Notes: generated by a model from the sequence alone, not told the origin. DNA of 64,000 nt from Arthrobacter sp. B1I2 (GCF_030816485.1 NZ_JAUSYC010000001.1:3658001-3722000), one strand, 5' to 3'; counted from the stretch's first letter, positions 48,444 through 58,722 are shown. Translations and numbers: made by a program.

Positions 48444-50987
48444 TCAGCGCTGGACCGCTCCAAAGCGCTCGGCAGCCAGCGCAACTGCGCCTTCACGCGC
48501 CGCCGAGGCTTCATCAGCGGTCAGTGTGCGGTCAGCCGCCCGGAACCGGAGGCCGAAGGCCAGTGACTTCTTGCCCTCCTCGATGCCCTTGCCTGCATAG
48601 ACGTCGAACAGTGCCACGTCTTCCAGCAACTCACCCGCACCTTCACGCAGGGTGGCAAGCACCTCGTCCGCGGGCACCTCGGCGGGGACCACAAGGGCAA
48701 CGTCCTGGGTGGCCACCGGGAACGTGGAAATATCGCGCGCCACGATAACGTCCGGTGCCGCCTCGAACAGGGCGTCAGCATTGAGTTCCAGCGCCATCGA
48801 ACGCGCAGGCATGTCCGAAGCTGCCAGCAGCTTCGGGTGCAGTTCGCCCGCGTACCCCACGGTCTCCCCTGTCCGCAGCGCGAGCCGGGCGGTGCGGCCG
48901 GGATGGAACGCCTGGTGGCTGCCCTGGCTGACCACGAGGTCAACGCCAAGGACGTCCCCCGCCAAGCGGGCAACATCCAGCGCATCCGCCCAGTCCCACG
49001 CGCGCGGCGTGTGGGAGGCGGCGGCCGGGGAATCATGGCCCGTCAGGACGGCGGCCAGGTGGAACGGCTGGTCCGGGACGCCGTCGTACAGTGCGTCGAG
49101 CACCTCCGTGGCAGGCTTGGCGCCCAGCGGCGGAATGGACGCGGTGCCCACGGTCCCTTCGGGCAGGAACACCAGGCCAGATTCGAACAGGGCCAGGTCA
49201 CGGAAGCCGCGGGAGTGGTTCCGCTTAGCCACCTCGATCAGCCCGGGCAGGATGGAGGTGCGCAGGTAGCCCTGCTCCTCGCTGATCGGGTTGGCGAGCT
49301 TGACAGCACTCCGGGCCGCACCCTCTTCCGCCGTGCCGAAGGTGTCGTTGGCCGCCTTGGAAACGAACGGGTAGGACAGGACCTCGGTGAGTCCGGCATC
49401 CGCCAGGGCCTGGATCAGGCGCCGGCGCTGCTGCTGGGTCCGGGTAAGGCCGCGGCCGGGAGGGGCCACGGGCAGGGTGGCGGGAATCTTGTCGTAGCCC
49501 ACCAGCCGGGCGATTTCCTCAGTCAGGTCTTCCTTGGCCTCCAGGTCGCTGCGCCAACTGGGCGGCGTAACGGTCCAGCCGCCGTCGTTCTTCTCCACCA
49601 CGGCGCCCAGGTCCTCAAGGGAGGTGACGATCTGCTCTTCCGTGAAATCGATCCCGATCAGGGCGGCGGGGAAGCCGGCGGGCAGCTCAATGGTGACGGT
49701 CTCCGGGGCTGTGCCCACGTCAGTTCCCGCTTCATCCGCCGTGCCACCGGCCAGTTCCACCAGCAGATCCACCACACGCTGGGCAGCGAGGCCCGCCACC
49801 TGCCAGTCAACCCCGCGTTCGAAGCGCTTGGACGCCTCGGACGGCAGCTTGTGCCGGCGCCGCGACCGCCCGATGGACACCTCGTCAAAGTGGGCCGATT
49901 CCACCAGGACGTTCGACGTCGAGTCACTCACCTCGGTTGTCGCGCCGCCCATGACGCCGGCAATGCCGATGGCGCCGGACTCGTCGGTGATGAGCAGGTC
50001 CTCGGCGTCAAGGGTGCGTTCCTTGCCGTCCAGGGTGGTGATCTTCTCGCCGGCGGACGCACGCCGCACTACGATGTCACCGGACAGCTTGTCCAGGTCG
50101 TAGCAGTGCGTGGGCTGGCCGAGTTCGAGCATGACGTAGTTGGAAATGTCCACCGGCAGCGAGATGGAGCGGACGCCTGCCAGCCGGAGCCGGGACACCA
50201 TCCACGGCGGGGTGGGCCTGGTGGCATCCACGCCGCGCACGGTGCGTGCCACAAAGCGGTCGCAGCCGGGCTTGCCGTAGATGGGCGCGTCATCGTTGAG
50301 CTTGATGCCGTAGCCGCCGGACAGTTCCGCGGGCGCGTGGACCTTGCCGGCCGGGTCTGTGAAGGAGGTACCGGTGGCGTGCGCGTATTCCCGGGCCACG
50401 CCGCGGATGGAGAACGCGTAGCCGCGGTCGGGGGTGACATTGATTTCGGCAGCCTGGTCGTAGAGCCCCAGCAGCTCCATGGCATCAGTGCCGATTTCGG
50501 GGTCCAGCCCAATACGGGACAACACCAGGATGCCGTCGTGGTCCTCGCCGATGCCCAGTTCGCGGACTGAGGCAATCATGCCGGCGGAGAGGTGGCCGTA
50601 GGTCTTGCGGGCCGAGATACGGAAGTCCCCGGGCAGCACGGCGCCCGGGAGGGTGACCACCACCTTGTCGCCCTCAACGAAGTTGTGGGCGCCGCAGATG
50701 ATGCCCTGGACACCGGACGGGTCAATGCCGTCTCCGGTGAGGGTCTGCTCCTGCCCTTCGGGGACAACGCGGACCTGGCACCAGTTGATGGTTTTGCCGT
50801 TGGTCTGCGGTTCCTTCACCAGGCTGAGGACCTGGCCCACCACGATGGGACCCCGCAGGGTGTCGGTGGGACGGTGGACGGCCTCTTCTTCAAAGCCGAC
50901 CTTGACCAGCTCGGCCATGACGTCTTCGGCCGTTGCATCGGCCGGTACGGCCGCGAATTCACGCAACCAGGAAAGGGGGATACGCAC
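48444..50987 (-). CDS. pheT: Phenylalanyl-tRNA synthetase beta subunit
   Basis: An 847-residue beta chain. The N-terminal tRNA-binding domain (VVGQVLSLVKEPQTNGKTINWCQVRV) is followed by B3/B4 editing, B5 (RKTYGHLSAGM region before it), a catalytic-like core and a C-terminal anticodon-binding FDX-ACB domain (DISTFPVATQDVALVVPAEV). GTG start 2 bp after the pheS stop. Frame is intact throughout. Confidence 0.95.
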   Translation of the reverse strand: MRIPLSWLREFAAVPADATAEDVMAELVKVGFEEEAVHRPTDTLRGPIVVGQVLSLVKEPQTNGKTINWCQVRVVPEGQEQTLTGDGIDPSGVQGIICGAHNFVEGDKVVVTLPGAVLPGDFRISARKTYGHLSAGMIASVRELGIGEDHDGILVLSRIGLDPEIGTDAMELLGLYDQAAEINVTPDRGYAFSIRGVAREYAHATGTSFTDPAGKVHAPAELSGGYGIKLNDDAPIYGKPGCDRFVARTVRGVDATRPTPPWMVSRLRLAGVRSISLPVDISNYVMLELGQPTHCYDLDKLSGDIVVRRASAGEKITTLDGKERTLDAEDLLITDESGAIGIAGVMGGATTEVSDSTSNVLVESAHFDEVSIGRSRRRHKLPSEASKRFERGVDWQVAGLAAQRVVDLLVELAGGTADEAGTDVGTAPETVTIELPAGFPAALIGIDFTEEQIVTSLEDLGAVVEKNDGGWTVTPPSWRSDLEAKEDLTEEIARLVGYDKIPATLPVAPPGRGLTRTQQQRRRLIQALADAGLTEVLSYPFVSKAANDTFGTAEEGAARSAVKLANPISEEQGYLRTSILPGLIEVAKRNHSRGFRDLALFESGLVFLPEGTVGTASIPPLGAKPATEVLDALYDGVPDQPFHLAAVLTGHDSPAAASHTPRAWDWADALDVARLAGDVLGVDLVVSQGSHQAFHPGRTARLALRTGETVGYAGELHPKLLAASDMPARSMALELNADALFEAAPDVIVARDISTFPVATQDVALVVPAEVPADEVLATLREGAGELLEDVALFDVYAGKGIEEGKKSLAFGLRFRAADRTLTADEASAAREGAVALAAERFGAVQR

Positions 50988-50989
50988 TG

Positions 50990-52053
<1,064 letters not shown>

Positions 52054-52066
52054 CTACTGTTCTTAG

Positions 52067-52171
52067 CTACGAGTCGTGGCTGCCGGCGGGCGGGGCAGCC
52101 GTGCGCGGTTTCCCGCCCGGCGCGTCCGTCGCTGGCAGGTCATGGATGAATGCGCTGAACGTCAGTGTCAT
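52067..52171 (-). other. Possible leader ORF upstream of pheS
   Basis: A 34-codon minus-strand frame starting MTLTFSAFIHDL and stopping 13 bases before the pheS ATG. It contains two Phe codons close together (FSAF). The ribosome binding site is weak and no clear terminator was seen, so this is only a candidate attenuator peptide. Confidence 0.2.
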
Positions 52172-52254
52172 TCAATGACCAGGTCAGGGCTCGCCGGCAG
52201 GACCGGCGGCCACTGCCCTCCAGTCTAGTTGAACCCTCCGGCTACCATGGCCTC

Positions 52255-52707
52255 ATGAATTGGCAGCACCGCGCGGCTTCCCTTCCGCGCCCGACGACGG
52301 CCCACCGGCTCAGACGGGCAGCGAACCTCCTCAACGGGAGCACCCTGGCCGGGCTCGCCGTCGCCCTCGCCGCCCGGACGCAGATCAGCCACGGACCGCG
52401 CGGACTGGTCATCGCTGCAGGCTACCGCTGGCGGTTGCCTTTTGCGCACGCCTACACCCTGGGCAATGTGGTGCTGTGCCGCAGCACGGCCGAAGACCTG
52501 CTGTCCCGGCCCGCACTCCTGGGACACGAGGAACGGCACTGCGGCCAGTACGCCTGGTGCCTGGGACTGCCCTTCATCCCGCTGTACCTGGCAGCCGCCG
52601 GCTGGTCGGTGCTGCGCACCGGAAATCCGGGCACGGCGAACATCTTCGAACGACGGGCAGGGCTGGCCGCCGGCGGCTACCCGCTTCCGGCGGGGAGGCA
52701 GGTGTGA
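52255..52707 (+). CDS. Small HExxH-containing protein of unknown function
   Basis: A 150-residue protein. A basic N terminus is followed by a hydrophobic segment (GSTLAGLAVALAA), a middle region, and LLGHEERHCGQYAWC, which contains a zinc-protease-like HExxH motif, then a membrane-like stretch LPFIPLYLAAAGWSVL and FERRAGLAAGGY. Frames upstream of ATG 52255 are rejected because an earlier ATG in another frame stops at once. It overlaps the SIMPL gene by one base (TGATG). Protease activity is not shown by the sequence. Confidence 0.75.
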   Translation: MNWQHRAASLPRPTTAHRLRRAANLLNGSTLAGLAVALAARTQISHGPRGLVIAAGYRWRLPFAHAYTLGNVVLCRSTAEDLLSRPALLGHEERHCGQYAWCLGLPFIPLYLAAAGWSVLRTGNPGTANIFERRAGLAAGGYPLPAGRQV

Positions 52708-53351
52708 TGGACCAGGATACCCAGGCGCAAACAGTCACCGTAACGGGGACGGGATGGGCGGAAGCAGTCCCTGACCTGATGCTGGTTTCGGTGGGGATCG
52801 AATGCAGCGCCGCATCGGTGGCGGAAGCATACGCGGCTTCCGGAGAAGCCCTGGCCGCGGTGGGCTCGGTCCTCCGCAGCCGCGGCGTTTCCCCCAGTGA
52901 TCTCCGCTCTACCGGCCTGACCGTCCGGGCCGACCTCGCCTGGCGTGACGGCGAAGGCCAGAAACTCGTGGGCTATGTTGCGTCCGCCAGCCTCACGGTA
53001 AGACTCCGGGACATCGGCAGCGCCGCCGCCACCATTTCAGAGGCCGTCGGCGCGGCCGGCGATGTTGTCCGGCTGAACAACCTGCAGCTGATTCTTTCCG
53101 ACGAGTCCGCTGTCCGGGCAGAGGCCCGGGATGCCGCCTGGCAGGACGCGCTTCGCACCGCCGAACAGTATGCCGCGCTGGCCTCGGCCAGCCTGGGCCG
53201 GGTGCTGTCTGTGACAGACCAGCACCCCCCGGTGGGACCGGTTCCGCTCGCCGGGCTGCAGCGCGCCTCTGCCATCGAAGGGCCGGCGGTCGAACCGGGC
53301 GCGAACCGGGTGGAGGCAGCGGTCAGTGTCACCTGGGAGCTGCGGCATTAG
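52707..53351 (+). CDS. SIMPL-domain (DUF541) protein
   Basis: A 214-residue protein with the SIMPL fold: TVTVTGTGWAEAVPDLMLVSVGIE at the N terminus and a C-terminal half typical of DUF541 (ARDAAWQDALRTAEQYAALASASLGRVLSV). No signal peptide is visible with this start. The family is poorly characterised and has been linked to stress and envelope functions. Translation is coupled to the preceding HExxH gene. Confidence 0.82.
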   Translation: MDQDTQAQTVTVTGTGWAEAVPDLMLVSVGIECSAASVAEAYAASGEALAAVGSVLRSRGVSPSDLRSTGLTVRADLAWRDGEGQKLVGYVASASLTVRLRDIGSAAATISEAVGAAGDVVRLNNLQLILSDESAVRAEARDAAWQDALRTAEQYAALASASLGRVLSVTDQHPPVGPVPLAGLQRASAIEGPAVEPGANRVEAAVSVTWELRH

Positions 53352-53383
53352 GCTGTCCCACTGCGCGGCGCCTTGACTTCTAT

Positions 53384-53399
53384 TCGAACATGTTTTCGA
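53384..53399 (+). promoter_or_regulatory. LexA (SOS) box
   Basis: TCGAACATGTTTTCGA differs at one position from the actinobacterial LexA palindrome TCGAAC-N4-GTTCGA. It lies 10 bp upstream of the radical SAM start codon, so LexA binding would block its expression. Confidence 0.8.
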
Positions 53400-53408
53400 A
53401 TAGAAGGC

Positions 53409-54527
53409 ATGAGATGGGAAGCGCAAACACTGGTCCCCACGCCGGATACCACGGGCGGGGCTGTTCCGGCACTGCTTCCCCTGGCAGGCCTGGTCCGCTC
53501 TGTCACCACTCCGGAGTTCGCCGGAATCACGTTCCACGAGGTCACTGCCAAATCGATGCTCAACAGGGTTCCTGCAGGGTCAAAGATGCCCTTCGAATGG
53601 ACCGTGAATCCCTACCGCGGCTGTAGCCACGCCTGCGTGTACTGCTTTGCCCGCAAGACGCACACCTACCTGGACTTCGACGCCGGCATGGACTTTGACA
53701 GCCAGGTGGTGGTGAAGGTGAACGCCGCGGAGATCCTCCGGAAGGAACTGAAGAAGGCATCCTGGACGCGCCAGCAGGTGGCGCTGGGCACCAACACCGA
53801 TCCCTACCAGCGGGCCGAGGGCCGGTACCGGCTGATGCCTGGCATTATTACCGCTTTGGCGGAGTCCGGCACTCCCCTGTCCATCCTCACCAAGGGAACG
53901 CTGCTGGCCCGGGACATTCCGCTGCTCAAAAGGGCCGCCACGCAGGTGCCCGTAGGGCTGGGCATTTCCCTGGCCATGACGGACGAAGCCCTCTCGGAGG
54001 CCATCGAGCCTGGAACCCCGGGACCGAGGGCGCGACTCAAACTGGTCTCCCGCCTCCGCGAGGCCGGACTGCCCTGCGGCGTCATGGCCATGCCCATCCT
54101 GCCGTGGCTGTCCGACAGTGACGAGGCCCTGGATGCGCTGTTCAGCTCACTGGCTGCCGCCGGCGCAACCGGAGTCAGCGCCGGCGCCCTGTACCTGAAG
54201 CCGGGTACCCGGGAATGGTTCATGAAGTGGATCGCCGCACACCACCCCGAACTCGCCGGCCGCTACCGGCGGCTGTACGGAACAGGCTCCTATGCCTCAA
54301 AGGAGTACCGCACGTGGCTTGCCGGCAAGGTCCGCTACTTCAAGGCACGCCACGGCTTTTCGTATTCCACCGGCTTCAGCCACCGGGACCTGAACAACAA
54401 TGACCTGGACGACCCACGGGCCGAGGAAGCGGAATATCCAGCCGGGACCATTCCCGCCGCGGTTCCGGAGGGCTCCGCTGAAGTTTCTTCCGCGTCCCGG
54501 CTTTCGCAGCAGGACGCGCTCTTCTAG
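53409..54527 (+). CDS. Rv2578c-type radical SAM protein (spore photoproduct lyase-like)
   Basis: A 372-residue radical SAM enzyme. The 4Fe-4S motif is Cys72-x3-Cys76-x2-Cys79 in YRGCSHACVYCFAR. ATG 53409 (MRWEAQTL) matches the MRW start of relatives; the frame extends 12 codons into the SOS box and is rejected. M. tuberculosis Rv2578c belongs to the LexA regulon, and here too a LexA box is present, so a DNA-damage role is likely. Its substrate is unknown. The stop shares CTAG with the convergent mutT stop. Confidence 0.88.
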   Translation: MRWEAQTLVPTPDTTGGAVPALLPLAGLVRSVTTPEFAGITFHEVTAKSMLNRVPAGSKMPFEWTVNPYRGCSHACVYCFARKTHTYLDFDAGMDFDSQVVVKVNAAEILRKELKKASWTRQQVALGTNTDPYQRAEGRYRLMPGIITALAESGTPLSILTKGTLLARDIPLLKRAATQVPVGLGISLAMTDEALSEAIEPGTPGPRARLKLVSRLREAGLPCGVMAMPILPWLSDSDEALDALFSSLAAAGATGVSAGALYLKPGTREWFMKWIAAHHPELAGRYRRLYGTGSYASKEYRTWLAGKVRYFKARHGFSYSTGFSHRDLNNNDLDDPRAEEAEYPAGTIPAAVPEGSAEVSSASRLSQQDALF

Positions 54528-54970
54528 CTGGCCCCGCCGAGCGGCGACACCACAGAGTCCAGCAGCGCATGGACAATCGGATAATCGGCCGGGATCCACG
54601 GCAGGGCAAGGACCGCTTCCCGGTCATGCAGGTCAACCCAGCGCAGTTCATCATGGTCTTCAAGGGGCATCGGTTCGCCGTGGGTCACCTCCGCGAACCA
54701 GACCCGCATGCTGGCCCGGTCATTGAGCGGCCAGCCTTCCGGTGTTTCCGCATGCAACTCTGGTCCCAGGTGGACGCCGATTCCGAGCTCCTCCGCCAGT
54801 TCCCGGAGCAGCGCGGTTTCGGGTTCCTCCCCGGGTTCAACCTTGCCTCCCGGAAACTCCCACAGCCCTGCCAAATGCTCCGGCGCGCTTCGCCTTGCCA
54901 CCAGCAGTGCCGCCGGATCGGCCAACCGGTCTACTACAGCTCCGCCAACAACCTGAATCAGTCCAGTCAC
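54524..54970 (-). CDS. MutT-type Nudix pyrophosphohydrolase
   Basis: A 148-residue Nudix protein with a full box GGKVEPGEEPETALLRELAEELGI. The start MTGLIQVVGGAVVD and the WEFPGG motif are typical of MutT/CTP pyrophosphohydrolase-like enzymes that clean oxidised nucleotides. Its stop TAG and the stop of the facing radical SAM gene share the same CTAG. It is the third Nudix gene in the window. Confidence 0.87.
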   Translation of the reverse strand: MTGLIQVVGGAVVDRLADPAALLVARRSAPEHLAGLWEFPGGKVEPGEEPETALLRELAEELGIGVHLGPELHAETPEGWPLNDRASMRVWFAEVTHGEPMPLEDHDELRWVDLHDREAVLALPWIPADYPIVHALLDSVVSPLGGAS

Positions 54971-55143
54971 CGGCTCATTCTATGGGCCACAATGGGAATG
55001 TCGCGGAACAGCATTTCCGTCCCAGGCGTTACCTCCAGCGGGAATAGGTCCTGCCCACACAGGGTTGGCCACACTGTCCGGACTTTCCTGCCCCATTGCC
55101 GTGGCATCCGTCCCTTGAAGTCCACGTTTCGAGAAGCAGGCAT

Positions 55144-56352
55144 ATGAGCAGCGTTCTTTCCCCGTCCACGGCAACCCCCGTCAAGACCCACAGCCTCGGA
55201 ATGGCAATCTTTGCCCTGGCCATGGGCGGGGTGGGCATCGGCGTCACCGAGTTCACCATGATGGGACTGCTGAAGGAAGTGGAACAGGGTCTGGGGATCA
55301 CCACTCCGCAGGCCGGCCATCTGATCTCCGCGTACGCACTGGGAGTGGTGGTAGGCGCTCCCCTCCTGGCTGCCGTGGGCGCCAAGCTACCCCGCAAGAA
55401 ACTCGCGCTGGGGCTCCTGCTGTTCTTTACCGTGGCCAACCTGGCCTCATTCATAGCGCCCGACTACGGATCGATGCTCGTGTCCCGCTTCGCCGCCGGC
55501 CTGCCGCACGGTGCGTTTTTCGGGGTTGCGGCCGTCATCGCCGCGTCCCTCGTTCCACCCACAAGGCGGGGTTGGGCCATCTCGATGGTCATGGCCGGAC
55601 TCAGTGTCTCGAATGTGGTGGGAGTACCGTTCGCCACATGGCTGGGACAGACCTTCGGATGGCGCCTGCTGTTTGTCCTGGTTGGTGCGATCGGCCTGCT
55701 GGCGCTGGCTATGGTGTGGAAATTCGTCCCCTTCCAGCATGCCCACCCTGATGCGAGCATCCGGCGCGAGCTCGGAGCCCTCAAACGGCTCCAGGTGTGG
55801 TTGGCCCTCCTGGTGGGCATCGTGGGCTTCGGCGGCTTCTTCGCCACCTACACCTACATCGCGCACACCATGACCGCGGTGGCCGGCATCCCCTCCGCGC
55901 TGATTCCCCTGGTGGTGGCGCTCTACGGGCTGGGCATGGTGGCGGGGAACATCGTCGGCGGCAGGCTGGCCGATAAATCGGTCATGGGCACCCTGTACCG
56001 GGTCCTCCCGGCCATCGCCGTGGCCCTGGTGGTCTACGCGTTGGCCGCGCACTGGCAGTGGAGCGCAATGGTCATGGTGTTTGTGGTGGGTGCTTCCGGC
56101 TCCATGCTCATCCCCGCCCTGCAGACCCGCCTGCTGGACGCGTCGCCGGACGCCCCCTCGCTGGCATCCTCCCTCAACCACGCCGCACTGAACGTCGCCA
56201 ACGCCCTCGGGGCGTTCCTCGGGGGTCTCGTCATCGCCCTCGGGTGGGGCTTTGTTGCCCCGGCCCTGGTCGGCGCCGTCCTCGCGGTCCTCGGTTTCGG
56301 CGTCGCCCTCGTCAGCGGCCTGCTCGAACGCAAGAGGCCACTGGCCGCCTGA
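55144..56352 (+). CDS. MFS transporter, DHA1/AraJ-type efflux
   Basis: A 402-residue protein with about 12 predicted membrane helices. The start LGMAIFALAMGGVGIGVTEFTMMGLL and YALGVVVGAPLLAAVGAKLPRKK (helix 2-3 loop) are typical of the AraJ/CmlR-like DHA1 group that exports sugars or drugs. ATG 55144 has AGCAGG upstream. The substrate is unknown. Confidence 0.85.
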   Translation: MSSVLSPSTATPVKTHSLGMAIFALAMGGVGIGVTEFTMMGLLKEVEQGLGITTPQAGHLISAYALGVVVGAPLLAAVGAKLPRKKLALGLLLFFTVANLASFIAPDYGSMLVSRFAAGLPHGAFFGVAAVIAASLVPPTRRGWAISMVMAGLSVSNVVGVPFATWLGQTFGWRLLFVLVGAIGLLALAMVWKFVPFQHAHPDASIRRELGALKRLQVWLALLVGIVGFGGFFATYTYIAHTMTAVAGIPSALIPLVVALYGLGMVAGNIVGGRLADKSVMGTLYRVLPAIAVALVVYALAAHWQWSAMVMVFVVGASGSMLIPALQTRLLDASPDAPSLASSLNHAALNVANALGAFLGGLVIALGWGFVAPALVGAVLAVLGFGVALVSGLLERKRPLAA

Positions 56353-56506
56353 GCGCCTACCGGTGCGTCCCGGGCCCGGAAACTGTCGGCCCGAGGAGTC
56401 CTAACGATGCAGCAACACCGCCTTTGGGGCTACTGACTTTGCAGGGTGCTTATGTTAGCTTGAGCCTCATCGGGACTATTAATCCCGGTCACAATAAGGA
56501 GGAGAC

Positions 56507-56782
56507 ATGGGTTTTCTTGCTTGGATTATTTTGGGCCTGATAGTCGGGGCCATCGTTAAGGCCGTTATGCCCGGACGGGTCGGCGGCGGCTGGGTCACCA
56601 GCCTTATCCTGGGGGTCGTTGGTGCCATTGTTGGCGGCTGGATTGGCAGCCTCCTGTTCAACAAGGGTGATCTTGCCTTCTTCGACCTTGGTACCTGGAT
56701 TCTCGCTATCGTCGGCGGCCTGGTTGTTGCCGGCATCTACGGGGCAGTCACCGGACGCGGAAAAGCCACCCGCGCACCCTGA
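56507..56782 (+). CDS. GlsB/YeaQ/YmgE-family stress membrane protein
   Basis: A 91-residue protein with three hydrophobic segments (about 2-20, 28-50 and 60-82), Gly-rich, beginning FLAWIILGLIVGAIVKAVMPG. This is the transglycosylase-associated family induced by stress in many bacteria. AAGGAGGA lies directly upstream and a strong terminator follows. Confidence 0.88.
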   Translation: MGFLAWIILGLIVGAIVKAVMPGRVGGGWVTSLILGVVGAIVGGWIGSLLFNKGDLAFFDLGTWILAIVGGLVVAGIYGAVTGRGKATRAP

Positions 56783-56807
56783 TCGCTCTGTCTGTCAATC
56801 ACCAAGG

Positions 56808-56834
56808 GGCCCCGGACTTCCGGGGCCTTTCTTT
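56808..56834 (+). terminator. Intrinsic terminator after the GlsB-type gene
   Basis: GGCCCCGG (56808-56815), loop ACTT, CCGGGGCC (56820-56827), then TTTCTTT. Confidence 0.88.
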
Positions 56835-56902
56835 GTGCTTCAGATGTCTTGGCACCGGGCACATGCCGGCGCCCGCCCGTGCCGCCCGCCGTCGCGCTTC
56901 CC

Positions 56903-57829
56903 TTATCCGGTCCGTTCCTGCTCCACCGCAGCTCCGGCCCGGCGCTGTGAGCGGGCACTGGCGTACAGGCATACCGTGGCCGCCGTCCCAAGGTTGAGGC
57001 TCTCGGCGGCCCCGTAGACGGGAACAGCCACCCGGTGGTCCGCGAGTTCCAACTCCTCGGGTGCGAGTCCCTGCGCCTCGTTCCCGAAAAACCAGGCGGT
57101 CGGCCCTGCGAGGTCGTAGACCGAGTCAGGCCCGCTTCCGGTCAGCCTGCGCCGGGCGTTCTCGTCCTGCAGGACATCCAGGTCCAACTGCCCGTAGCCG
57201 TCCGCGGCGAGGATGCCGATGCCCCGGGCCTTGCAGGCTGCCGCCAGTTCTGCGGGATCCGCGGCCAGAACGACCGGAACGTGGAACAGTGAACCTGCGG
57301 TGGAGCGGACCGCCTTGGGGTTGTAGATATCAACGCTGGAGGTTGTGAAAACCACGGCATCGGCACCGGCAGAGTCGGCTGCACGCAGGACAGTTCCCGC
57401 GTTCCCGGGGTCCCTCACCTGGCACAGCACGGCAACCAGGCGGGGCCCGGCATCCAGCACCTCCGCCAGGGCCACGTCCACGAACCGGCAAACGGCGACG
57501 ATGCCCTGCGGGTTGACGGTGTCGGCCATTGCTGCCAGGACTTCATCAGTGGCGAGCCGCGCGTTGGTGCCCTCGGCGAGCTCCTCGAATTCGGGAAAAC
57601 GGTCAAGGCAGCTTTCGCTGGCGAATACCTCAGTGACTATTCCGGGAGCTCCCGCCGCAAGGCGCTGCTGGTGGAGTTTGAGCGCTTCGCGGACGGCCTG
57701 CGGACCCTCGGCCAGGAACTGGCCGCGCTTTAAACGGGCCGGGCGCCCTGCAAGCTTCGCCACGTCCCTGACCCGATCAGCTCGGGGGTTGGACAGTGGA
57801 AGATCTTGCGGGCGCCCGGTTTCGTTCAT
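56903..57829 (-). CDS. TrmH/SpoU-family RNA 2'-O-methyltransferase
   Basis: A 308-residue SPOUT enzyme. The N-terminal substrate-binding domain (RGQFLAEGPQAVREAL) precedes the knotted methyltransferase domain with motifs VRDPGNAGTVLRAADSAGADAVV, WFFGNEAQGL and VPVYGAAESLNLGTAATVCLY. It lies after infC-rpmI-rplT like tsnR (Rv1644), which suggests a 23S rRNA target. The exact nucleotide is not predictable. Confidence 0.9.
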   Translation of the reverse strand: MNETGRPQDLPLSNPRADRVRDVAKLAGRPARLKRGQFLAEGPQAVREALKLHQQRLAAGAPGIVTEVFASESCLDRFPEFEELAEGTNARLATDEVLAAMADTVNPQGIVAVCRFVDVALAEVLDAGPRLVAVLCQVRDPGNAGTVLRAADSAGADAVVFTTSSVDIYNPKAVRSTAGSLFHVPVVLAADPAELAAACKARGIGILAADGYGQLDLDVLQDENARRRLTGSGPDSVYDLAGPTAWFFGNEAQGLAPEELELADHRVAVPVYGAAESLNLGTAATVCLYASARSQRRAGAAVEQERTG

Positions 57830-57868
57830 ACAAGAACTGTAGTAGCTGCTGCCACGTGTTCCTGAACG

Positions 57869-57886
57869 GGCCCCTCAAGCGAGGGG
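57869..57886 (-). terminator. Hairpin after rplT
   Basis: Perfect 7-bp arms GCCCCTC/GAGGGGC with a 4-nt loop, 15 bp after the rplT stop. There is no T tract, so partial read-through into the methyltransferase gene is possible. Confidence 0.5.
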
Positions 57887-57901
57887 CAAGAAGCGGCTTG
57901 C

Positions 57902-58291
57902 CTAGGCTGCGGCTGCCTTCTTGGCGGAGGTGTCGGCCGGCAGCGAGTCCTTGGCAACCTGGACCAGCGCGGCGAAAGCGTTGGCGTCAGAGACAGCCAG
58001 CTCTGCCAGCATGCGGCGGTCAACCTCAACCTCAGCAGCCTTCAGGCCCTGGATGAGACGGTTGTAGGTAAGGCCGTTGGCGCGGGATGCAGCGTTTATG
58101 CGCTGGATCCACAGGCGGCGGAAGTCGCCCTTCTTCTTCTTGCGGTCGCCGTAGCTGTATACAAACGAGTGCAGCAGCTGCTCTTTGGCCTTGCGGTACA
58201 GGCGCGAACGCTGTCCACGGTAGCCCTTTGCGCGTTCAAGGATAACCCGGCGCTTCTTGTGGGCGTTGACCGCCCTCTTCACACGTGCCAC
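57902..58291 (-). CDS. rplT: Ribosomal protein L20
   Basis: A 129-residue 50S protein. The N terminus [13 protein letters not shown], then [18 protein letters not shown] and [11 protein letters not shown], are diagnostic. GTG 58291 (VARVKRAV) with AAGGAG upstream is used; the ten residues upstream in frame are not conserved. The C terminus has a short Ala/Lys tail. L20 binds 23S rRNA early in assembly and often regulates its own operon. Confidence 0.97.
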   Translation of the reverse strand: MARVKRAVNAHKKRRVILERAKGYRGQRSRLYRKAKEQLLHSFVYSYGDRKKKKGDFRRLWIQRINAASRANGLTYNRLIQGLKAAEVEVDRRMLAELAVSDANAFAALVQVAKDSLPADTSAKKAAAA

Positions 58292-58409
58292 GTGCGTACT
58301 CCTTCGAAAATCTGATCCCAAGCATCTACTGCCGGTGTTCCGGCGGCCTGAGAATGCTGTTTGGCAGGTGACGGGCCACCAGGCGGCGGCCCCTCATAGA
58401 ACTTGGAAA

Positions 58410-58604
58410 TTAGATGCCGAGCATCTTCCGGATGACCTTGGCGTCGCCCTTGAAGACGATCCGGTCGCCGGCAAGGCGGCGGGTCAGGCGGGAGGACTTG
58501 TGCTCCAGGTAGTGGCGGCGGTTGGCCTGCTGGCGGCGCAGCTTGCCGCTGCCGGTCAGCTTGAAGCGCTTCTTAGCACCACTGTGGGTCTTCATCTTCG
58601 GCAT
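58410..58604 (-). CDS. rpmI: Ribosomal protein L35
   Basis: A 64-residue basic 50S protein beginning [20 protein letters not shown], with the typical [11 protein letters not shown] core. It lies between infC and rplT as in most bacteria. Confidence 0.97.
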   Translation of the reverse strand: MPKMKTHSGAKKRFKLTGSGKLRRQQANRRHYLEHKSSRLTRRLAGDRIVFKGDAKVIRKMLGI

Positions 58605-58722
58605 GGGAACCGATCTCCTTAATTTCTGCGGGCCCGGGGGCCTGCAGTTCTATCGCGCAGCCACCCCTGCGGGCAGCATGCTGGTTGTTGACTGCCGGGG
58701 GCGTACCCCCGGCAGCTGTGAA

